The position numbers and the translations under genes are program-made. Shown piece after piece: positions 43,392 to 54,422 of a DNA stretch of 64,000 nucleotides. Source of the DNA: Maridesulfovibrio sp. (lineage in GTDB: Bacteria > Desulfobacterota > Desulfovibrionia > Desulfovibrionales > Desulfovibrionaceae). A model generated the notes under the pieces. The model was not told the origin of the DNA. It worked only from the letters and a program-made list of their open reading frames with translations, and did not search any database. The number at the start of each line of letters is the position of its first letter. The stretch's first letter is position 1. The stretch spans positions 1,268,501 to 1,332,500 of the forward strand of contig NZ_OY787459.1 of assembly GCF_963678865.1 (NCBI RefSeq). Reading direction: 5' to 3'.

Positions 43392-43751
43392 TTAGAATTT
43401 CAGGCCACCCTCACGAGCGCCGTCTGCCAGGGCCTTGACCCTGCCGTGATAGATATAACCGCTACGGTCGAAAACAACTGTTTCGATCTTGAGTTCCTTA
43501 GCCTTTGCAGCAATGTCTTTACCGACCTGAGCTGCAGTCTCGCAGGTAAGCTTAAGAGCTTCACCGTCTTTGGCGAGGGCTTTGGAAGAAGAAGCGGTCA
43601 CGGTTTTGCCAATCAGATCATCCACGAGCTGAGCGTAGATGTGCTTATTTGAACGGAATACAACAAGACGCGGGCGAGCTGCAGTACCGCTGATTTTTTT
43701 GCGGATGCGGATCTTTTTACGCTGTCTTGCCTGTTCTTTAGTCATTTTCAT
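43392..43751 (-). CDS. rplR: 50S ribosomal protein L18
   Basis: L18 brings 5S rRNA into the large subunit. The 119-residue protein has the conserved [20 protein letters not shown] stretch (about 29-48) and [21 protein letters not shown]. Length is standard. Gap to rplF is 12 bases. Confidence 0.97.
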   Translation of the reverse strand: MKMTKEQARQRKKIRIRKKISGTAARPRLVVFRSNKHIYAQLVDDLIGKTVTASSSKALAKDGEALKLTCETAAQVGKDIAAKAKELKIETVVFDRSGYIYHGRVKALADGAREGGLKF

Positions 43752-43763
43752 GGCTTTACCCTA

Positions 43764-44300
43764 CTATTTACCGGACTTACCGGCTTTACGTCTGATCTGT
43801 TCATCGATGTACTTGACGCCCTTGCCTTTATAAGGCTCCGGCGGACGTACACGACGCAGCTGCGCTGCAACTTCACCGACCAACTGCTTGTCTACGCCGC
43901 TGATGGTGAGCTTTGTGTTGCCTTCTGCGCTAGCTTCAATTCCAGCAGGCAGTTCATAGTTAACGGGGTGGGAGAAACCAACGTTAAGAACGATGTTTTT
44001 ACCCTGTACGCTAACCTTGTAACCAACACCGACTACTTCCAAAGTCTTGGAGAAGCCTTTGGAGACTCCTTCAATGCAGTTGGAAAGCAGGGAACGGTGC
44101 AGGCCGTGCTGAGCACGTTCCTGACGGGAATCGCCAGACCTCTTCACCTCGACCACATTATCAGCAACGGAAAAGCTGACCATGGGGTGTACCGGGGTGG
44201 TGATGGTGCCTTTGGGTCCCTTTACGGAAACCACATCTGCACCAACAGTTACTTCCACTCCGGAAGGTATATCAATAGGTTTTTTTCCAATTCTGGACAT
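43764..44300 (-). CDS. rplF: 50S ribosomal protein L6
   Basis: L6 is a two-domain protein near the sarcin-ricin loop. The 178-residue protein has SRIGKKPIDIPSGVEV, VKGPKGTI and the C-terminal signature PPEPYKGKGVKYIDE before a basic end. The length is standard. Confidence 0.98.
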   Translation of the reverse strand: MSRIGKKPIDIPSGVEVTVGADVVSVKGPKGTITTPVHPMVSFSVADNVVEVKRSGDSRQERAQHGLHRSLLSNCIEGVSKGFSKTLEVVGVGYKVSVQGKNIVLNVGFSHPVNYELPAGIEASAEGNTKLTISGVDKQLVGEVAAQLRRVRPPEPYKGKGVKYIDEQIRRKAGKSGK

Positions 44301-44312
44301 AATAAAACCTCT

Positions 44313-44696
44313 CTACCAGATTTCGCACAAGAGTTCGCCGCCAACGTTAAGCTCTTTAGCTTTAACGCCGTCAACTACGCCCTTTGAAGTGGAAAGTATG
44401 CAAATCCCAAGTCCGTTGAGGACTGAGGGAATATCTTCAACGCCTACAAACACGCGACGACCGGGTGTGCTGATTTTTTTCATGCCACTAATAAGGGCTT
44501 TTCCATCAACATACTTGAGGGTGACGTTAATTTCGTTATCTTCAGCAGTGAAGTCAACGATATAACCTTCATCCTTGAGAATCCCGGCGATAGCTGTTTT
44601 GATCTTGGACCCGGGAATGGACACGGACTTATGATAAGCACCGTGAGCATTGCGAATGCGGGTCAGCATATCGGCGATAGGATCGACAACAGGCAT
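44313..44696 (-). CDS. rpsH: 30S ribosomal protein S8
   Basis: S8 binds the central domain of 16S rRNA and in E. coli represses the spc operon. The 127-residue protein has DPIADMLTRIRNAHGAYH at the start and the C-terminal GVGICILSTSKGVVD-like block (here NGLGICILSTSKGVVDG) with GGELLCEIW at the end. Length is standard. Confidence 0.98.
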   Translation of the reverse strand: MPVVDPIADMLTRIRNAHGAYHKSVSIPGSKIKTAIAGILKDEGYIVDFTAEDNEINVTLKYVDGKALISGMKKISTPGRRVFVGVEDIPSVLNGLGICILSTSKGVVDGVKAKELNVGGELLCEIW

Positions 44697-44711
44697 TTTA
44701 AACTCCTTATA

Positions 44712-44897
44712 TTACCAGCTGGCTTTACGCACGCCGGGAAGTTCACCCGCAAGGGCCTTTTCCCTGAAGCAGATACGGCAGATGCCATATTTGCGCAGGA
44801 ATGCACGAGGACGACCGCAGATGGGACATCTGTTATATTCGCGCACTTTGAACTTAGGCTTACGTTTCGCCTTAACTTTTAAAGCTGTCCTGGCCAA
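44712..44897 (-). CDS. rpsN: 30S ribosomal protein S14, zinc type Z
   Basis: The 61-residue form keeps the four zinc Cys (C24, C27, C40, C43; CPICGRP and GICRICF), so it is the zinc-binding S14 type Z. Start is TTG at 44897 with AGGAGG before it. The family's R-FRE end is present. A zinc-independent paralogue is not in the window. Confidence 0.97.
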   Translation of the reverse strand: MARTALKVKAKRKPKFKVREYNRCPICGRPRAFLRKYGICRICFREKALAGELPGVRKASW

Positions 44898-44909
44898 AAC
44901 GATATCCTC

Positions 44910-45449
44910 CTATTTCTTGAAGGGCATTCCAAGAAGCTCGAGGAGCATCTTGCCTTCTTTATCAGTTTTAGCGGAGGTGACGATAGTCACGTTCATCCCT
45001 TTAGTAATCTCGATTTTATCGAGCTGAATCTCAGGAAAGATAGTCAGTTCCTTGATTCCGAGGGTGAAGTTGCCGCGTCCATCGAAGCCTTTGTCAGGAA
45101 TTCCGCGGAAGTCGCGAACACGAGGAAGTGCAAAGCTGATCAGCTTATCCAGGAAGTCCCACATGAGATCTCTGCGAAGAGTTACACGGGAACCTACAGG
45201 CATTCCTTCGCGCAGCTTAAAAGCTGCAATTGACTTTTTCGCTCTGGTGACAACTGCGCGCTGACCTGCAATAGCAGTCAGTTCTTCAACAGCACCGTCG
45301 ATGAGCTTAGCGTTCTGGCTTGCTTCACCGAGTCCGATGTTCAGAGAGATTGCCTTTATACCGGGAATCTCCATCGAACTCTTGTACCCGAACTCTTTGT
45401 TAAGAGCCGGGGCGACCTTGTCCGTATATATTTTTTCGAGACGTGTCAT
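44910..45449 (-). CDS. rplE: 50S ribosomal protein L5
   Basis: L5 contacts 5S rRNA and P-site tRNA. The 179-residue protein has [18 protein letters not shown] (about 27-43), [15 protein letters not shown] and the C-terminal [20 protein letters not shown]. Length is standard. It lies 9 bases after rplX. Confidence 0.98.
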   Translation of the reverse strand: MTRLEKIYTDKVAPALNKEFGYKSSMEIPGIKAISLNIGLGEASQNAKLIDGAVEELTAIAGQRAVVTRAKKSIAAFKLREGMPVGSRVTLRRDLMWDFLDKLISFALPRVRDFRGIPDKGFDGRGNFTLGIKELTIFPEIQLDKIEITKGMNVTIVTSAKTDKEGKMLLELLGMPFKK

Positions 45450-45458
45450 CGCAAAACC

Positions 45459-45776
45459 CTAGTCGATGATTTCGTTACATTTTTTACAAAAACGGATGTT
45501 TTTTCCGTCTTCGGTCTCACGTACGCCAACTCGGGTTGCTTTAGTGCAAGCGGGGCACACAACCTGAATGTTGGAGATGTGAATAGGGGCTTCTTTCTCA
45601 ACGATTCCGCCGGGCTGGTTTGCATAAGGGTTCGGCTTGGTGTGCCTGGAAACCATATTAACCTGCTCTACAAGGACAGTGTCCTTCTTGCGGTTGATCT
45701 TGAGGACCTTACCGATCTTCCCCTTATCCTTGCCGGCGATGACCATTACTTTGTCATCAACATGTATCTTGTTCAT
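45459..45776 (-). CDS. rplX: 50S ribosomal protein L24 with zinc ribbon
   Basis: L24 starts 50S assembly. The 105-residue protein has a KOW motif (about 8-35, [17 protein letters not shown]) and a C-terminal four-Cys ribbon (C74, C77, C97, C100; CPAC and CKKC) that is present in many but not all bacteria. It follows rplN by 25 bases. Confidence 0.97.
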   Translation of the reverse strand: MNKIHVDDKVMVIAGKDKGKIGKVLKINRKKDTVLVEQVNMVSRHTKPNPYANQPGGIVEKEAPIHISNIQVVCPACTKATRVGVRETEDGKNIRFCKKCNEIID

Positions 45777-45801
45777 GCCGTTTACCTTCTTGTGATAAGG
45801 A

Positions 45802-46170
45802 TTACAGAACCTCGGGAGCGAGAGAAACGATCTTCATGAAGCCTGCGCCTCTGAGTTCTCTTGCTACGGGCCCGAAGATACGGGTCCCTACCGGGTCCAT
45901 GGAGTTGTTCAGAAGAACGGCAGAGTTATTGTCGAACTTGATGTAGGAACCGTCAGGACGACCAATTTCTTTTTTGGTACGAACAACAACTGCCTTCATC
46001 ACAGCGCCCTTCTTCACTTTGGAATGGGGCATCGCTTCCTTAACGGAAACCACAATAATGTCTCCGACACTGGCGTAGCGTCTCTTGGAACCGCCAAGTA
46101 CCTTGATGCAAGATACTTTTTTGGCACCAGAGTTATCTGCTACGTCAAGTTTAGATTCTACCTGAATCAT
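45802..46170 (-). CDS. rplN: 50S ribosomal protein L14
   Basis: L14 sits at the subunit interface. The 122-residue protein is highly typical: [20 protein letters not shown] at the start, then [23 protein letters not shown] and [20 protein letters not shown]. Length is standard. Confidence 0.98.
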   Translation of the reverse strand: MIQVESKLDVADNSGAKKVSCIKVLGGSKRRYASVGDIIVVSVKEAMPHSKVKKGAVMKAVVVRTKKEIGRPDGSYIKFDNNSAVLLNNSMDPVGTRIFGPVARELRGAGFMKIVSLAPEVL

Positions 46171-46181
46171 AGCTAATACCC

Positions 46182-46448
46182 CTAAACTGCTTTTTCCAGA
46201 ATTTTATCGAGATGCCACCTTTTGCGCCGGCTAAGGGGGCGGAATTCAACAATCTGCACCTTATCGCCGATACCGCACTCGTTGGACGGATCATGTGCCA
46301 TGAATTTGGTGTGGCGACGGATGAATTTTTTATACAGGGGGTGCTTAACGAGGGTCTCACAACGAACGACAATTGTCTTGTCGGCTTTGTCGGAGACAAC
46401 AACGCCGGTCAGCACGCGCCTGTTTCCTTTCAGATTAAGCTCTGCCAT
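46182..46448 (-). CDS. rpsQ: 30S ribosomal protein S17
   Basis: S17 is an OB-fold primary binder of 16S rRNA. The 88-residue protein has [19 protein letters not shown] and [21 protein letters not shown] with a basic end. A 3-base gap to rpmC indicates coupling. Confidence 0.97.
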   Translation of the reverse strand: MAELNLKGNRRVLTGVVVSDKADKTIVVRCETLVKHPLYKKFIRRHTKFMAHDPSNECGIGDKVQIVEFRPLSRRKRWHLDKILEKAV

Positions 46449-46451
46449 GGC

Positions 46452-46646
46452 TTATGCTCCCAGTTCCTTTTCACGCTGCACGGTGAGGATCTTTGCGATG
46501 TCTTTTTTAACATCGGACAGTCTCTGGGTGTTTTCCAGCTGAGCAGTAGCGTGCTGGAAACGAAGGTTGAAAAGCTCCTGACGAGCTTCTGCAAGCTTCT
46601 CATTCAGAGCAGCGTTGTCGAGTTCACGAAGTTCTTTGGCTTTCAT
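46452..46646 (-). CDS. rpmC: 50S ribosomal protein L29
   Basis: L29 sits at the tunnel exit near L23. The 64-residue helical protein has MKAKELRELDNAALNEKL and LFNLRFQHATAQLENTQRL. Its start is 1 base after rplP, so it is translated with it. Confidence 0.96.
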   Translation of the reverse strand: MKAKELRELDNAALNEKLAEARQELFNLRFQHATAQLENTQRLSDVKKDIAKILTVQREKELGA

Positions 46647-46647
46647 T

Positions 46648-47061
46648 TTACAATCCCTCCTTGACTACAATGGTAGTTTTAACAGGAAGCTTGTGAGATG
46701 CACGGACCAAAGCTTCTTTGGCCAGTTCAATATCAACGCCCTTAACTTCGTACAGAATACGACCGGGTTTAACCGGGGCAACCCAACCGACTGGGGAACC
46801 TTTACCTTTACCCTGTCTGACTTCAGCAGGCTTGGCAGTGATAGGCATGTCGGGGAAAACCCTGATCCAAACCTGACCGCCACGCTTGATGTGACGCATG
46901 ATAGCGATACGAGCTGATTCAATCTGGTTGTTGGTAAGTTTTCCGTGTTCCAGAGTCTTAATCGCGATATCGCCAAAAGCGATAGTAGAACCGCGCTGGG
47001 CTTTACCTTTCAGACGACCTTTCTGACGTTTACGGAATTTAACTTTCTTAGGTGATAGCAT
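46648..47061 (-). CDS. rplP: 50S ribosomal protein L16
   Basis: L16 lies in the A-site finger region. The 137-residue protein has [16 protein letters not shown], the conserved [18 protein letters not shown] (about 77-94) and [15 protein letters not shown]. Start overlaps the rpsC stop by 1 base. Confidence 0.98.
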   Translation of the reverse strand: MLSPKKVKFRKRQKGRLKGKAQRGSTIAFGDIAIKTLEHGKLTNNQIESARIAIMRHIKRGGQVWIRVFPDMPITAKPAEVRQGKGKGSPVGWVAPVKPGRILYEVKGVDIELAKEALVRASHKLPVKTTIVVKEGL

Positions 47062-47702
47062 TACTGTTCCACCTCGTGGTCGAGAATTTCACCTTTGAAG
47101 ATCCAGACCTTGATGCCAATGACACCGTAGGTGGTGTTAGCTCTTGCTACACCGTAATCGATGTCAGCTCTAAGAGTCTGAAGGGGCACACGGCCATCGC
47201 GGTACCATTCGGTACGAGCAATTTCAGCACCGGCAAGACGACCGGCACAAGCCACTTTGATACCCTCTGCGCCGAACTTGCGGGCAAGGCCCACAATGCG
47301 CTTCATAGCGCGGCGGAAAGCCACACGGCGCTCAAGCTGCTGTGCAATATTTTCAGCAACGAGCTGCGCGTCGGTTTCGGGACGGCGAATTTCATTTACT
47401 TCGAGAGCGAATTCTTTATTGAATTTTCTACGAAGATCTTCACGGAGCTTTTCGATCTCAACACCTTTACGGCCGATAACGATACCGGGACGTGCAGTGT
47501 GGATGATCAGACGGATTTTGCCGCCGGCACGCTCAATCTCGATTTTGGAGACACCTGCGTGAAAGATCTTCTCTTTTACATATTTACGAATGCTGTCGTC
47601 TTCGTAGACGAAAGCGGGATAGTCCTTACTGGAGAACCATCTGGAAAGCCAGTTCTTGGTGTATCCAAGTCTGAAGCCGTATGGATGTACTTTCTGACCC
47701 AT
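47061..47702 (-). CDS. rpsC: 30S ribosomal protein S3
   Basis: S3 forms the mRNA entry and has a KH domain (about 38-105, [10 protein letters not shown] with VIGR). The 213-residue protein has [18 protein letters not shown] at the start and the C-terminal [20 protein letters not shown]. Length is standard. Confidence 0.98.
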   Translation of the reverse strand: MGQKVHPYGFRLGYTKNWLSRWFSSKDYPAFVYEDDSIRKYVKEKIFHAGVSKIEIERAGGKIRLIIHTARPGIVIGRKGVEIEKLREDLRRKFNKEFALEVNEIRRPETDAQLVAENIAQQLERRVAFRRAMKRIVGLARKFGAEGIKVACAGRLAGAEIARTEWYRDGRVPLQTLRADIDYGVARANTTYGVIGIKVWIFKGEILDHEVEQ

Positions 47703-47711
47703 GACACTACC

Positions 47712-48044
47712 CTACATTTCTTTTACTACGACGGTTATATGGCTGGTGCGCTTGCGAATGCGATACGCACGACCCATAGCCCTGGGCTGAATTCTCTTCC
47801 AGGTAGGACCTTCGTCAACTTTAACGATGTCCACGCAGAGAGAGTCAACATCCACTCCGGGAATCTGCTCGGCATTAGCCACTGCAGAGTAAAGCACTTT
47901 ACTGAGCATTTCAGCACCCTTTTTGGGAGTGAATTTCAGAATGTTGAGGGCTTCCTCAACCGGCTTTCCCTTGATGTTTTCCGCTACCAAGCGCACTTTC
48001 CTAGGAGAAATGCGCATATATTTTGCAATAGCTCTTGCTTCCAT
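47712..48044 (-). CDS. rplV: 50S ribosomal protein L22
   Basis: L22 has a beta-hairpin that lines the exit tunnel. The 110-residue protein has the family opening AIAKYMRISPRKVRLVAE and the C-terminal MGRAYRIRKRTSHI that builds the hairpin region, and ends VVVKE. No macrolide-resistance-type insertion is evident. Confidence 0.97.
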   Translation of the reverse strand: MEARAIAKYMRISPRKVRLVAENIKGKPVEEALNILKFTPKKGAEMLSKVLYSAVANAEQIPGVDVDSLCVDIVKVDEGPTWKRIQPRAMGRAYRIRKRTSHITVVVKEM

Positions 48045-48057
48045 TGCTCAACACCTT

Positions 48058-48339
48058 CTAGCGTTTGGCCTTGCTTTTCTTATCTGCAGCGTGGCCGTAG
48101 TAGGTACGGGTGGGGGAGAATTCGCCCAACTTATGTCCTACCATGTTTTCGGTCACGAAGACAGGAATAAACTTACGGCCATTATGTACTGCGAAGGTCA
48201 AACCTACCATTTCGGGAATGATAGTTGAGCGACGGGACCAGGTCTGGATAACCTTGCGGTCACCTGATTCCTGAGCTTTTACGACCTTTTTAAGCAGATG
48301 ATCGTCAATAAACGGGCCTTTTTTCAGTGATCTTGGCAT
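48058..48339 (-). CDS. rpsS: 30S ribosomal protein S19
   Basis: S19 lies in the 30S head with S13. The 93-residue protein has [34 protein letters not shown] and [17 protein letters not shown], the canonical blocks. Length is standard. Confidence 0.98.
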   Translation of the reverse strand: MPRSLKKGPFIDDHLLKKVVKAQESGDRKVIQTWSRRSTIIPEMVGLTFAVHNGRKFIPVFVTENMVGHKLGEFSPTRTYYGHAADKKSKAKR

Positions 48340-48348
48340 TACAGTCTC

Positions 48349-49179
48349 CTACCTCTGCCCGCGGCGTTTAACGATGAGCTTGGAAGAAGGTTTCTTCTTA
48401 CTGCGGGTCTTGTATCCCTTAGCAGGCATACCCCAAGGAGAAACGGGGTGTCTACCACCGGAACTGCGACCTTCACCACCACCGAGGGGGTGATCGATCG
48501 GGTTCATGGCAACACCACGAACTTTAGGTCTGCGACCCAGCCAGCGGTTACGGCCAGCTTTACCGAGGGTAATGTTTTCGTGGTGGATGTTACCAACCTG
48601 ACCTACGGTTGCACAGCAAGTAGCGAGCACCTTGCGGACTTCGCCGGAAGGCATGCGCAGAAGAGCATATTTGCCTTCTTTAGCAATGAGCTGTGCATAG
48701 GTACCGGCAGCGCGGCAGAACTGTCCACCTTTTCCGGGATACAATTCGATATTGTGAACGATAGTACCAACAGGAATGTTCTTCAGCAGGAGAGCGTTAC
48801 CGGGTTTGATATCGGCTTTTTCACCAGCCAGAATCATATCACCCTTGTTCAGTCCTACAGGACAAAGAATGTAGCGCTTTTCACCGTCTGCGTAGTGAAG
48901 CAGAGCGATGCGTGCGGACCTGTTGGGATCATATTCGATTGAAGCAACAGTTGCGGGTACTTCAACTTTATTACGTTTGAAGTCGATGATACGGTAAAGA
49001 CGTTTAACGCCACCGCCACGACGACGAGAAGTAACCCGGCCGTTATTGTTTCTACCGGCCTTCTTGGTCAGACCCTTGGTAAGGGACTTTTCCGGAGTAG
49101 ACTTGGTAATCTCCTCAAAGGTGGAGATAGTCTGGAACCGGCGACCCGGCGAGGTCGGCTTCAGTTTACGAGTAGCCAT
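48349..49179 (-). CDS. rplB: 50S ribosomal protein L2
   Basis: L2 is needed for subunit joining and peptidyl transfer. The 276-residue protein has [12 protein letters not shown], the core strands with [15 protein letters not shown], the [20 protein letters not shown] segment near residues 227-247 and a basic C-terminal tail. Length is standard. Confidence 0.98.
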   Translation of the reverse strand: MATRKLKPTSPGRRFQTISTFEEITKSTPEKSLTKGLTKKAGRNNNGRVTSRRRGGGVKRLYRIIDFKRNKVEVPATVASIEYDPNRSARIALLHYADGEKRYILCPVGLNKGDMILAGEKADIKPGNALLLKNIPVGTIVHNIELYPGKGGQFCRAAGTYAQLIAKEGKYALLRMPSGEVRKVLATCCATVGQVGNIHHENITLGKAGRNRWLGRRPKVRGVAMNPIDHPLGGGEGRSSGGRHPVSPWGMPAKGYKTRSKKKPSSKLIVKRRGQR

Positions 49180-49182
49180 CTC

Positions 49183-49473
49183 TTAAACTCCTTCGAAGAA
49201 TTCGATTTTTTCGCCTTCGGAAAGCTTAACGTAAGCTTTCTTGTAGCCGGACAATTTGCCGACAACACGGCCGAACTTTCTGCGAAGACCAGGTCTTTTA
49301 CGTACGATACGTACGGAATCAACCTTGACGTCAAAAGCAGATTCAACTGCTTTTTTGACTTCAGTCTTGTTGGCAGAAGGCAGCACGTAGAAGGCAACCT
49401 GATTGGCTGCTTCCTTAATGTCAGTAGCCTTTTCCGATATTACCGGTTTGATAAGAATCTGAGTATAGTCCAT
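49183..49473 (-). CDS. rplW: 50S ribosomal protein L23
   Basis: L23 lies at the exit tunnel and docks signal recognition particle and trigger factor. The 96-residue protein has ILIKPVISEKATDI near the start, YVLPSANKTEVKKAVE, and the extended loop with RKRPGLRRKFGRVVGK. Length is standard. Confidence 0.97.
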   Translation of the reverse strand: MDYTQILIKPVISEKATDIKEAANQVAFYVLPSANKTEVKKAVESAFDVKVDSVRIVRKRPGLRRKFGRVVGKLSGYKKAYVKLSEGEKIEFFEGV

Positions 49474-49475
49474 GA

Positions 49476-50096
49476 CTATTTCAACCTCTCCTGCAGATCC
49501 TGTGCTGCGTTCTCAAGCATTACCAGCTGACGAGCTTTCAGAATGTCATAAACATTCAGCTGATCGGCAGTGATAAGCTTAATGCCGGGGATGTTCCTCG
49601 CAGAAAGGAGGAGTTTGTTATCTGCGTCCTTGACAACGACCAAGGCTTTTTCAAGACCAAGAGCTTCAGCAACTTCAACGAAGAGCTTAGTCTTAATCTC
49701 GGGCAGGTCGATGTTCTTTACAACCATCATCTTTTCTTCGCTGAATCTGGAAGTAAGAGCCATCCTGAGAGCAAGACGGCGGACCTTTTTATTAACCTTG
49801 AAGGAGTAGTCGCGGGGCTGGGGACCGAAAGTAGTTCCACCACCACGCCACAGGGGTGAACGTGTGGAGCCTGAACGAGCACGACCGGTGCCCTTCTGAC
49901 GCCAAGGCTTAGCACCACCGCCACGTTTCATACCACGAGTTTTGGTGGCATGAGTACCCTGACGTTTGGCTGCAAGCTGGGAACGTACTACGAGATGCAG
50001 GATTTCAGGCTTGACCGGAACTTCGAAAACTTCCGGAGCCAGATCCATGCTCCCGACTTCCTTTTTAGTTTGATCATATATAGTAATGGTAGCCAT
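49476..50096 (-). CDS. rplD: 50S ribosomal protein L4
   Basis: L4 has a long loop in the tunnel and in E. coli represses the S10 operon. The 206-residue protein has the loop stretch RGMKRGGGAKPWRQKGTGRARSGS (residues about 54-77, shown only in part) and the globular domain. Length is standard. Confidence 0.97.
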   Translation of the reverse strand: MATITIYDQTKKEVGSMDLAPEVFEVPVKPEILHLVVRSQLAAKRQGTHATKTRGMKRGGGAKPWRQKGTGRARSGSTRSPLWRGGGTTFGPQPRDYSFKVNKKVRRLALRMALTSRFSEEKMMVVKNIDLPEIKTKLFVEVAEALGLEKALVVVKDADNKLLLSARNIPGIKLITADQLNVYDILKARQLVMLENAAQDLQERLK

Positions 50097-50108
50097 TTTT
50101 TAATTCCT

Positions 50109-50741
50109 CTAGCTGGTCTTACGGATCATAACGAGACCGTTCTTAGGTCCGGGAACCTGTCCCTTAACCACGAGAACGTTTTCGTCTGCACGAACGTCTA
50201 CGATTTCAATGTTGGAAACAGTAACGCGCTCGTTACCCATCTGACCGGGCATTTTTTTGCCTTTGAATACTTTGCCAGGGAAAGTAGCGTGGCCGATGGA
50301 ACCAGGAGAACGGTGTACCTTTTCAGCACCGTGGGACGCACGGGAACCAGCAAAGTTCCAGCGCTTCATTACACCCTGGAAACCTTTACCCTTTGAGGTG
50401 CCGGTAACTTTTACCTTTTCACCTGCGGCAAAGATGTCCACGGAAATTTCCTGGCCCAGTTCGTAGTCAGCTACAGACTCAAGGGGAAACTCACGAAGGT
50501 GACGGAAGTAGCCTTTACCGGCTTTTTCCTGATGGCCTTTCGCGGGTTTGTTAACCTTGCGCTCGGGAAGAGCGTCGTAGCCGAGCTGGATGGCGTTGTA
50601 GCCTTCCTTATCTTCAGTCTTAACCTGCATTACAGGGCAAGGACCTACTTCGAGAACAGTGACAGGCACGATAGAACCGTCGTCCGCAAAGACGCGGGTC
50701 ATGCCCAGTTTTTTACCGAGTAAACCGATAGTTTTTGCCAT
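50109..50741 (-). CDS. rplC: 50S ribosomal protein L3
   Basis: L3 starts 50S assembly and reaches the peptidyl-transferase centre. The 210-residue protein has [19 protein letters not shown] at the start and the conserved [15 protein letters not shown] and HRSPGSIGH with a Gln-type methylatable site in [11 protein letters not shown]. It follows rpsJ by 14 bases. Confidence 0.98.
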   Translation of the reverse strand: MAKTIGLLGKKLGMTRVFADDGSIVPVTVLEVGPCPVMQVKTEDKEGYNAIQLGYDALPERKVNKPAKGHQEKAGKGYFRHLREFPLESVADYELGQEISVDIFAAGEKVKVTGTSKGKGFQGVMKRWNFAGSRASHGAEKVHRSPGSIGHATFPGKVFKGKKMPGQMGNERVTVSNIEIVDVRADENVLVVKGQVPGPKNGLVMIRKTS

Positions 50742-50755
50742 GTTGAATCCCTCCC

Positions 50756-51073
50756 TTACAGCTTGATTTCAACGTCAACACCAGCGGGCAGGCTAAGCTT
50801 GCCGAGTGCGTCAACGGTCTGCTGGGTGGGTTCAAGAATATCAAGCAGACGCTTGTGGATTCTCATCTCAAACTGCTCACGAGACTTTTTGTCTACGTGT
50901 ACAGAACGCTGAATGGTAGTACGGCTGATCTGTGTAGGCAGCGGGATGGGACCTGCGATAGCAGCTCCGGTATTGCGGGCAGTATCCACAATCTCGGTAA
51001 CTGCTTTATCAAGGATACGGTAGTCGTATGCCTTGAGCTTGATCCTGATACGATCACTAGTCATAGAAACCAT
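50756..51073 (-). CDS. rpsJ: 30S ribosomal protein S10
   Basis: S10 acts in the 30S head and with NusB in transcription antitermination. The 105-residue protein has [30 protein letters not shown] and [18 protein letters not shown]. An AGGAG lies 8 bases before the ATG at 51073. It is the first gene after a long leader, so it begins the S10-spc run. Confidence 0.97.
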   Translation of the reverse strand: MVSMTSDRIRIKLKAYDYRILDKAVTEIVDTARNTGAAIAGPIPLPTQISRTTIQRSVHVDKKSREQFEMRIHKRLLDILEPTQQTVDALGKLSLPAGVDVEIKL

Positions 51074-51184
51074 GTTAATTTCTCCTAAATGAATTCAGAG
51101 ACGGCCTTTTACGTGCAACGGTAAGAAGGATTGTGAGGTGTCTCCTTCCTGGCCTGGTATGGTCGTCCAGCCAGCATGCCGGAC

Positions 51185-51190
51185 CTTATA
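51185..51190 (-). promoter_or_regulatory. Candidate -10 box of the S10 operon
   Basis: On the minus strand TATAAG lies about 112 bases before rpsJ. No convincing -35 is seen. The resulting leader could form a GGAAGGA/TCCTTCT hairpin close to 51122-51150, which could be a regulatory leader. Confidence 0.25.
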
Positions 51191-51223
51191 CCCTATCTCT
51201 GTGGTTTCACGGGGCGGTTCCCG

Positions 51224-51263
51224 TAAAAATAAGAACCTCCCGAACACTATGGGTCCGGGAGGT
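51224..51263 (-). terminator. Terminator after fusA
   Basis: On the minus strand ACCTCCCG (51256-51263) pairs with CGGGAGGT (51235-51242), followed by TCTTATTTTT. It lies 57 bases after the fusA stop and separates the str unit from S10. Confidence 0.88.
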
Positions 51264-51319
51264 ATATTGCTTTTTCAGCACTGCTGTCAAGCTAAAATGA
51301 GCTTAAAATTAAATTTAAT

Positions 51320-53386
51320 CTAATTTTTATTGATCAGCTCTTCAGCAATGGAAGCAGGAACAGGCTCGTAATGGTCGAATTGCATGGTAAAAGTAGCACG
51401 GCCCTGAGTCTTGGAGCGGAGGTCAGTTGCATAACCGAACATTTCGCTCAGAGGAACGTCGCACTTAACAACCTGTGCATTAGCACGGGCTTCCATGGAA
51501 CCGACACGGCCACGGCGACCATTAAGGTCACCCATGACGTCGCCGAGGTACTCTTCAGGAGTAACAACTTCAACAGACATGATGGGCTCGAGCAACTGGG
51601 GAGCAGCTTTCTTAACAGCTTCCTTCAGCGCCATAGAACCGGCGATGTAGAACGCCTGCTCGGAGGAGTCAACATCGTGGTAGGAACCGAAGGTCAGTGT
51701 GGCCTTGATGTCTACGAGCGGGTAGCCGGCGATAACACCGTTCTTCATTGCATCGTGGATACCACGGTCAACTGCGGGAATGTATTCTTTCGGAATTACG
51801 CCGCCTTTAATTTCGTCGACGAATTCGTATTCAGCTTCTTTGTTGGGCTCGATGGTAACGACAACGTGACCGTACTGACCACGACCACCGGACTGCTTTG
51901 CGTACTTATGGTCAACTTCCACCTGCTTGGTGATAGTTTCGCGGTAAGCAACGCGGGGAGCACCGACGTTTGCGTTAACATTGAACTCACGGAGCAGGCG
52001 GTCAACGATAACTTCGAGGTGAAGTTCGCCCATACCTGCAATAAGAGTCTGACCGGTTTCCTCGTCACCTTTAACGCGGAAAGAGGGGTCTTCCTTAGCG
52101 AGCTTTGCAAGCCCCTGACTGAGCAGATCGCGGTCAGCCTTGGTCTTGGGTTCAATTGCAACTTCGATTACAGGCTCGGGAATATCGAGGGATTCGAGTA
52201 CAACTGCATTTTTCTGCTCACAAAGAGTGTCACCGGTAGCCATGTTTTTGAGACCAACAGCAGCTACGATGTCACCAGCGTATGCTTCCTTGATTTCTTC
52301 ACGCTTGTTGGCATGCATCTTCAGCAGACGACCAATACGCTCTTTTTTACCAGTTGCGCCGTTGATGAAAGTAGCACCGGATTCAATTTTACCGGAGTAC
52401 AGGCGCAGGAAGGTAAGGTGACCGACAAAGGGGTCGGTCATGAGCTTGAAGGAAAGAGCTGCGAGAGGAAGATCATCATCACAAGGACACTTAATTTCCT
52501 TTTCACTGTGAGGATCAATACCAACAATAGCTTTAATATCAAGCGGAGAAGGAAGATAATCCACGACAGCGTCAAGCAGGGGCTGAACACCTTTGTTCTT
52601 GAAAGCGGTACCGCAAAGAACAGGGCAGATGGTCAGATTGATTGTTGCTGTACGGATACCCTTGATGATTTCTTCGGGGGTGAGTTCTTCTCCTCCGAGG
52701 TATTTATCAAGAAGTTCTTCATCTTCTTCAGCAATGGCTTCGATCATTTCGAGGCGCATGGCTTCGTATTTATCCATCAGGTCGGCAGGAATATCCTCAA
52801 TGGAATAATCCTTGCCCATGACGTCGGTGTAGATGAATGCCTTACCAGTGATAAGGTCAACTGCACCCTGATATTCATCTTCAGCTCCGATAGGAATCTG
52901 AAGGGGAACGGCTTTTGCGCCGAGACGGTCCTTGAGCATTTCTACACAACGGAAGAAGTCTGCTCCGATACGGTCCATCTTGTTAACGAAAGCCATACGG
53001 GGAACTTTATATCTATCAGCCTGACGCCATACAGTTTCAGACTGAGGTTCAACACCGGCAACTGCGTCGAAAACGGCTACTGCGCCGTCAAGTACGCGCA
53101 GCGCACGCTCAACTTCCATAGTGAAGTCAACGTGACCGGGAGTATCAATAATGTTGACGCGGTGATCTTTCCACATACAGGTAGTTGCAGCACTGGTAAT
53201 GGTAATGCCGCGTTCCTGTTCCTGAACCATCCAGTCCATGGTGGCTTCGCCGTCATGAACTTCACCGATTTTATGAGAAACACCAGTATAGAAAAGGATG
53301 CGCTCTGTAGTGGTAGTCTTACCCGCATCAATGTGGGCCATGATACCAATGTTACGCTGTTTATCTCTAGCAACCTGTCTAGCCAC
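51320..53386 (-). CDS. fusA: Elongation factor G
   Basis: EF-G drives translocation. The 688-residue protein has the GTPase motifs [13 protein letters not shown] (P-loop near residue 17-24), the switch-region [16 protein letters not shown] and NKMD, and the usual five domains including the C-terminal domains IV-V with [11 protein letters not shown]. It is a single canonical EF-G form with no insertion visible by eye. The start is GTG at 53386 with CGGAG before it. rpsG precedes it by 12 bases. No tuf gene follows. Confidence 0.98.
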   Translation of the reverse strand: MARQVARDKQRNIGIMAHIDAGKTTTTERILFYTGVSHKIGEVHDGEATMDWMVQEQERGITITSAATTCMWKDHRVNIIDTPGHVDFTMEVERALRVLDGAVAVFDAVAGVEPQSETVWRQADRYKVPRMAFVNKMDRIGADFFRCVEMLKDRLGAKAVPLQIPIGAEDEYQGAVDLITGKAFIYTDVMGKDYSIEDIPADLMDKYEAMRLEMIEAIAEEDEELLDKYLGGEELTPEEIIKGIRTATINLTICPVLCGTAFKNKGVQPLLDAVVDYLPSPLDIKAIVGIDPHSEKEIKCPCDDDLPLAALSFKLMTDPFVGHLTFLRLYSGKIESGATFINGATGKKERIGRLLKMHANKREEIKEAYAGDIVAAVGLKNMATGDTLCEQKNAVVLESLDIPEPVIEVAIEPKTKADRDLLSQGLAKLAKEDPSFRVKGDEETGQTLIAGMGELHLEVIVDRLLREFNVNANVGAPRVAYRETITKQVEVDHKYAKQSGGRGQYGHVVVTIEPNKEAEYEFVDEIKGGVIPKEYIPAVDRGIHDAMKNGVIAGYPLVDIKATLTFGSYHDVDSSEQAFYIAGSMALKEAVKKAAPQLLEPIMSVEVVTPEEYLGDVMGDLNGRRGRVGSMEARANAQVVKCDVPLSEMFGYATDLRSKTQGRATFTMQFDHYEPVPASIAEELINKN

Positions 53387-53398
53387 TTTGTACTCCGA

Positions 53399-54267
<869 letters not shown>

Positions 54268-54306
54268 GAACCCTCCAAATTTAATTTTATTGCAAAGACC
54301 GACGCA

Positions 54307-54334
54307 GTTAGACTAATATTTCACAATTTGTCAA
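54307..54334 (-). promoter_or_regulatory. Promoter of the str unit (rpsL-rpsG-fusA)
   Basis: On the minus strand a perfect TTGACA (54329-54334) is followed after 16 bases by TCTAAC (54307-54312), about 40 bases before rpsL. It separates rpoC from the str genes. Confidence 0.6.
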
Positions 54335-54422
54335 GGACAAATGTGCAATACTTCATCAACACCCCTCAAGTCAGGCTGCAACCACCTGCTCTTCCGGATG
54401 AGTCTGCGTACTGGCGCCAGCA

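Noticed and set aside
47052-48170. A 372-codon open frame opposite rpsC, rplV and rpsS
   Set aside because: It spans three clear ribosomal genes in antisense.
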